From contig NZ_JAEMGS010000002.1 of NCBI RefSeq assembly GCF_017309075.1, positions 186,001-250,000 on the forward strand: DNA of 64,000 nucleotides. Reading direction: 5' to 3'. The position numbers and the translations under genes are program-made. The notes below the pieces were generated by a model, which saw only the letters and a list, made by a program, of their open reading frames with translations, was not told where the DNA came from and ran no database searches. The DNA comes from Motiliproteus sp. SC1-56 (lineage in GTDB: Bacteria; Pseudomonadota; Gammaproteobacteria; Pseudomonadales; Balneatricaceae). Shown one piece after another: positions 62,371-64,000 of this stretch (its first letter is position 1; each line of letters starts with the position of its first letter).

Positions 62371-63912
62371 ATGTTAGACGGAATCATGACCGGGCTGACC
62401 ACGGCGGTGATGCCCTTCAACGTGATGATGGTGGTGGTCGGCTGCTTCGCGGGCACCTTTATCGGCATGCTGCCGGGGCTGGGCCCGATATCGGCGGTCG
62501 CGCTGATGATCCCCATTACTTACGGCCTGGACCCGGCGTCGGGTATCATTCTCATGGCCGGGGTCTATTATGGCGCCGTGTTTGGCGGCTCTACCTCATC
62601 CATTCTGATTAACGCCCCGGGCTGTGCCAGCACCGTGGCCTCCGCCTTCGACGGCTACCCGCTGGCCCAGCAGAAGCAGGCCGGCAAAGCCCTGGCCCTG
62701 GCGGCTTACTCCTCGTTTACCGGGGGCACCATTGGCGCCCTGATCCTGCTGTTCGCGGCCCCGGCCCTGGCCAGTGTTTCGCTGAGCTTCCAGTCCGGTG
62801 ATTACTTCGCTCTGATGGTGCTGGGCCTGACCGCCGTGGCCGCGTTCTCCGGCCGGGGGCAGGTGCTTAAAGCACTGATCATGACGGTTTTCGGCCTGAT
62901 GATCGCCACGGTCGGTACCGACATTACGTCGGGGGCGCCGCGGTATACCTTTGGCAGCATTGACCTGATTGACGGCATCAGCTTCCTGTTACTGGCAATG
63001 GCCACCTTCGCGCTGACCGAAGTGGTGATGACCGTGCTCAAGGGGCAGCACCGGGAGCCTGAGCCGGAAATGGACATGAAGTCCCTGGGAAGCATGAAAT
63101 TGAGCCGGGAGGAGGTGAAAGAGGTTGCCCCCACGATCGCTCGCTCTTCGGTGTTTGGCTTTATCGTCGGCGTGCTGCCCGGTGCCGGCGCGACCATCGC
63201 CTCCTTCCTGGCCTATGGCTTTGAGCGCAACCTGGCCTCGGCCAAGGAGAGGCTGAAATTCGGCAAGGGCGCGCTGCGCGGGCTGGCGGCGCCGGAGTCG
63301 GCCAACAACGCCGCGTCCACGGGCTCCTTCGTGCCCCTGCTGACGCTGGGTATTCCGGGCTCCGGCACCACGGCCATCATGCTCGGTGCCTTGATCGCCT
63401 ACGGTATTCAGCCTGGGCCGCGGCTGTTCGTGGACAACCCGGACGTGTTCTGGTCGGTGATCATCTCCATGTACTTCGGTAACCTGGTGCTGCTGATCCT
63501 CAACCTGCCGCTGATTCCCTATATTTCGCGGTTGCTGGTGATCCCTCGGCCGATCCTGATCCCGCTGATCCTGTTCTTCTCGATCACCGGGGTCTACCTG
63601 GTCAGCTTCAACACCTTTGATATCCAGATGATGGTGTTTATCACGGTGGCGGCGATCTTCCTCAAGCTGCTGGAATTTCCCATGGCGCCGATGCTGCTGG
63701 GCTTTATCCTGGGCGGCATCATGGAGAAAAACCTCAGTCGCGCGCTGACCCTGAGCGACGGCAGCCTCGCTTTCCTCTGGGAGCGGCCGTTGACGCTGAC
63801 CATCATGGTGCTGGCAATTACCATGCTGCTGCTGCCGCTGTTCGGGCAGTTGCGCCGGCGGCTGTTCGCCGGCCGGGGGCCGGAGGTGGCCTCCAGCGAG
63901 GGTGAAGGCTAA
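62371..63912 (+). CDS. tctA: Tripartite tricarboxylate transporter large membrane subunit
   Basis: A 513-residue protein with about 11 membrane helices. The family start is FIGMLPGLGPISAVALMIPI, followed by GGSTSSILINAPG, and a second inverted copy has GVLPGAGATIASFLAYGFER and NNAASTGSFVPLLTLGIPGS. It is the transport channel of the TctABC system, driven by a sodium or proton gradient. A terminator follows at about 63950. Confidence 0.95.
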   Translation: MLDGIMTGLTTAVMPFNVMMVVVGCFAGTFIGMLPGLGPISAVALMIPITYGLDPASGIILMAGVYYGAVFGGSTSSILINAPGCASTVASAFDGYPLAQQKQAGKALALAAYSSFTGGTIGALILLFAAPALASVSLSFQSGDYFALMVLGLTAVAAFSGRGQVLKALIMTVFGLMIATVGTDITSGAPRYTFGSIDLIDGISFLLLAMATFALTEVVMTVLKGQHREPEPEMDMKSLGSMKLSREEVKEVAPTIARSSVFGFIVGVLPGAGATIASFLAYGFERNLASAKERLKFGKGALRGLAAPESANNAASTGSFVPLLTLGIPGSGTTAIMLGALIAYGIQPGPRLFVDNPDVFWSVIISMYFGNLVLLILNLPLIPYISRLLVIPRPILIPLILFFSITGVYLVSFNTFDIQMMVFITVAAIFLKLLEFPMAPMLLGFILGGIMEKNLSRALTLSDGSLAFLWERPLTLTIMVLAITMLLLPLFGQLRRRLFAGRGPEVASSEGEG

Positions 63913-63949
63913 GGCGCCCCTGGGCACGCAATCACCGTCGGCATCGGGT

Positions 63950-63971
63950 AACCGGGCCGGCGGTTTTTTTT
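63950..63971 (+). terminator. Intrinsic terminator after tctA
   Basis: AACCG / CGGTT stem with a GGCCGG loop, ending in eight T (63964-63971), 37 bases after the tctA stop. Confidence 0.6.
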
Positions 63972-64000
63972 GCCCGGAAGAAACGCCGAGGGGTGGCGTT

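Overview
The window is GC-rich chromosomal DNA from a gammaproteobacterium of the Pseudomonadales/Oceanospirillales type. The evidence is gene content (ThrH, a quinone-linked class 2 PyrD, a 1609-residue NAD-glutamate dehydrogenase, RNase E beginning like the E. coli protein, RMF) and, from general knowledge of Pseudomonas genomes, gene order. Three Pseudomonas-like blocks recur: pyrD-rmf-rlmKL; GDPD / PilZ / lol / DUF2062 / comEC / exbBD / lpxK / ycaR / kdsB / ptpA / murB / rne / rluC; and cysB-thrH. I saw no rRNA, tRNA, insertion sequence, prophage or CRISPR array. Nearly all of it is core genome with close or overlapping genes.

Layout. 1-2.5 kb: the end of an MgtE-type Mg transporter, a tiny membrane ORF and a bidirectional terminator, then a leftward operon (60-aa protein, acyl-CoA:acetate CoA-transferase, 21-aa micropeptide). 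A good sigma-54 promoter and three palindromic upstream sites precede that operon, and a PAS-AAA-Fis activator gene follows. 4.2-6.4 kb: selD-selU for tRNA 2-selenouridine. 6.4-14.2 kb: DUF2889, MaoC-like and DUF2470 proteins, tcdA (csdL) tail-to-tail with a fused CsdA-CsdE gene, a metallophosphoesterase, an EAL-HDOD protein, rbgA-like GTPase and a coupled basic protein. 14.4-20.5 kb: NAD-GDH, DUF2835, pyrD. 20.6-29.7 kb: rmf, rlmKL, tmcA, DUF1614, a GDPD, a short GlpD-like oxidoreductase and a convergent FGGY kinase.

29.8-31.9 kb: a leftward overlapping cassette (PilZ, Tus-like protein, membrane protein, winged helix). 32-34.5 kb: a Lol exporter with a single membrane subunit plus LolD, then DUF2062. 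34.6-36.5 kb: comEC broken by an internal out-of-frame deletion and a second frameshift. 36.6-41.5 kb: exbB-exbD-lpxK-ycaR-kdsB-hemerythrin-ptpA-murB. 41.7-48.2 kb: a secreted repeat protein, rne and rluC. 48.3-53.9 kb: a KfrA-like coiled-coil protein, cysB, thrH, mnmA, nudJ, moaE, DUF4124. 54-58.3 kb: rapA, truncated hemoglobin, cupin, MscS-like protein. 58.3-64 kb: a CitB/DcuR-CitA/DcuS two-component system divergent from a tctCBA tripartite carboxylate transporter, with an inverted repeat in the shared promoter region.

No wholly new defence or mobile system was recognised. The observations most worth following are the sigma-54 circuit with its micropeptide operon, the Tus-like gene inside a PilZ cassette, the CsdA-CsdE fusion beside csdL, the decayed comEC, and the glycerophosphodiester/G3P/FGGY kinase group with a truncated GlpD.
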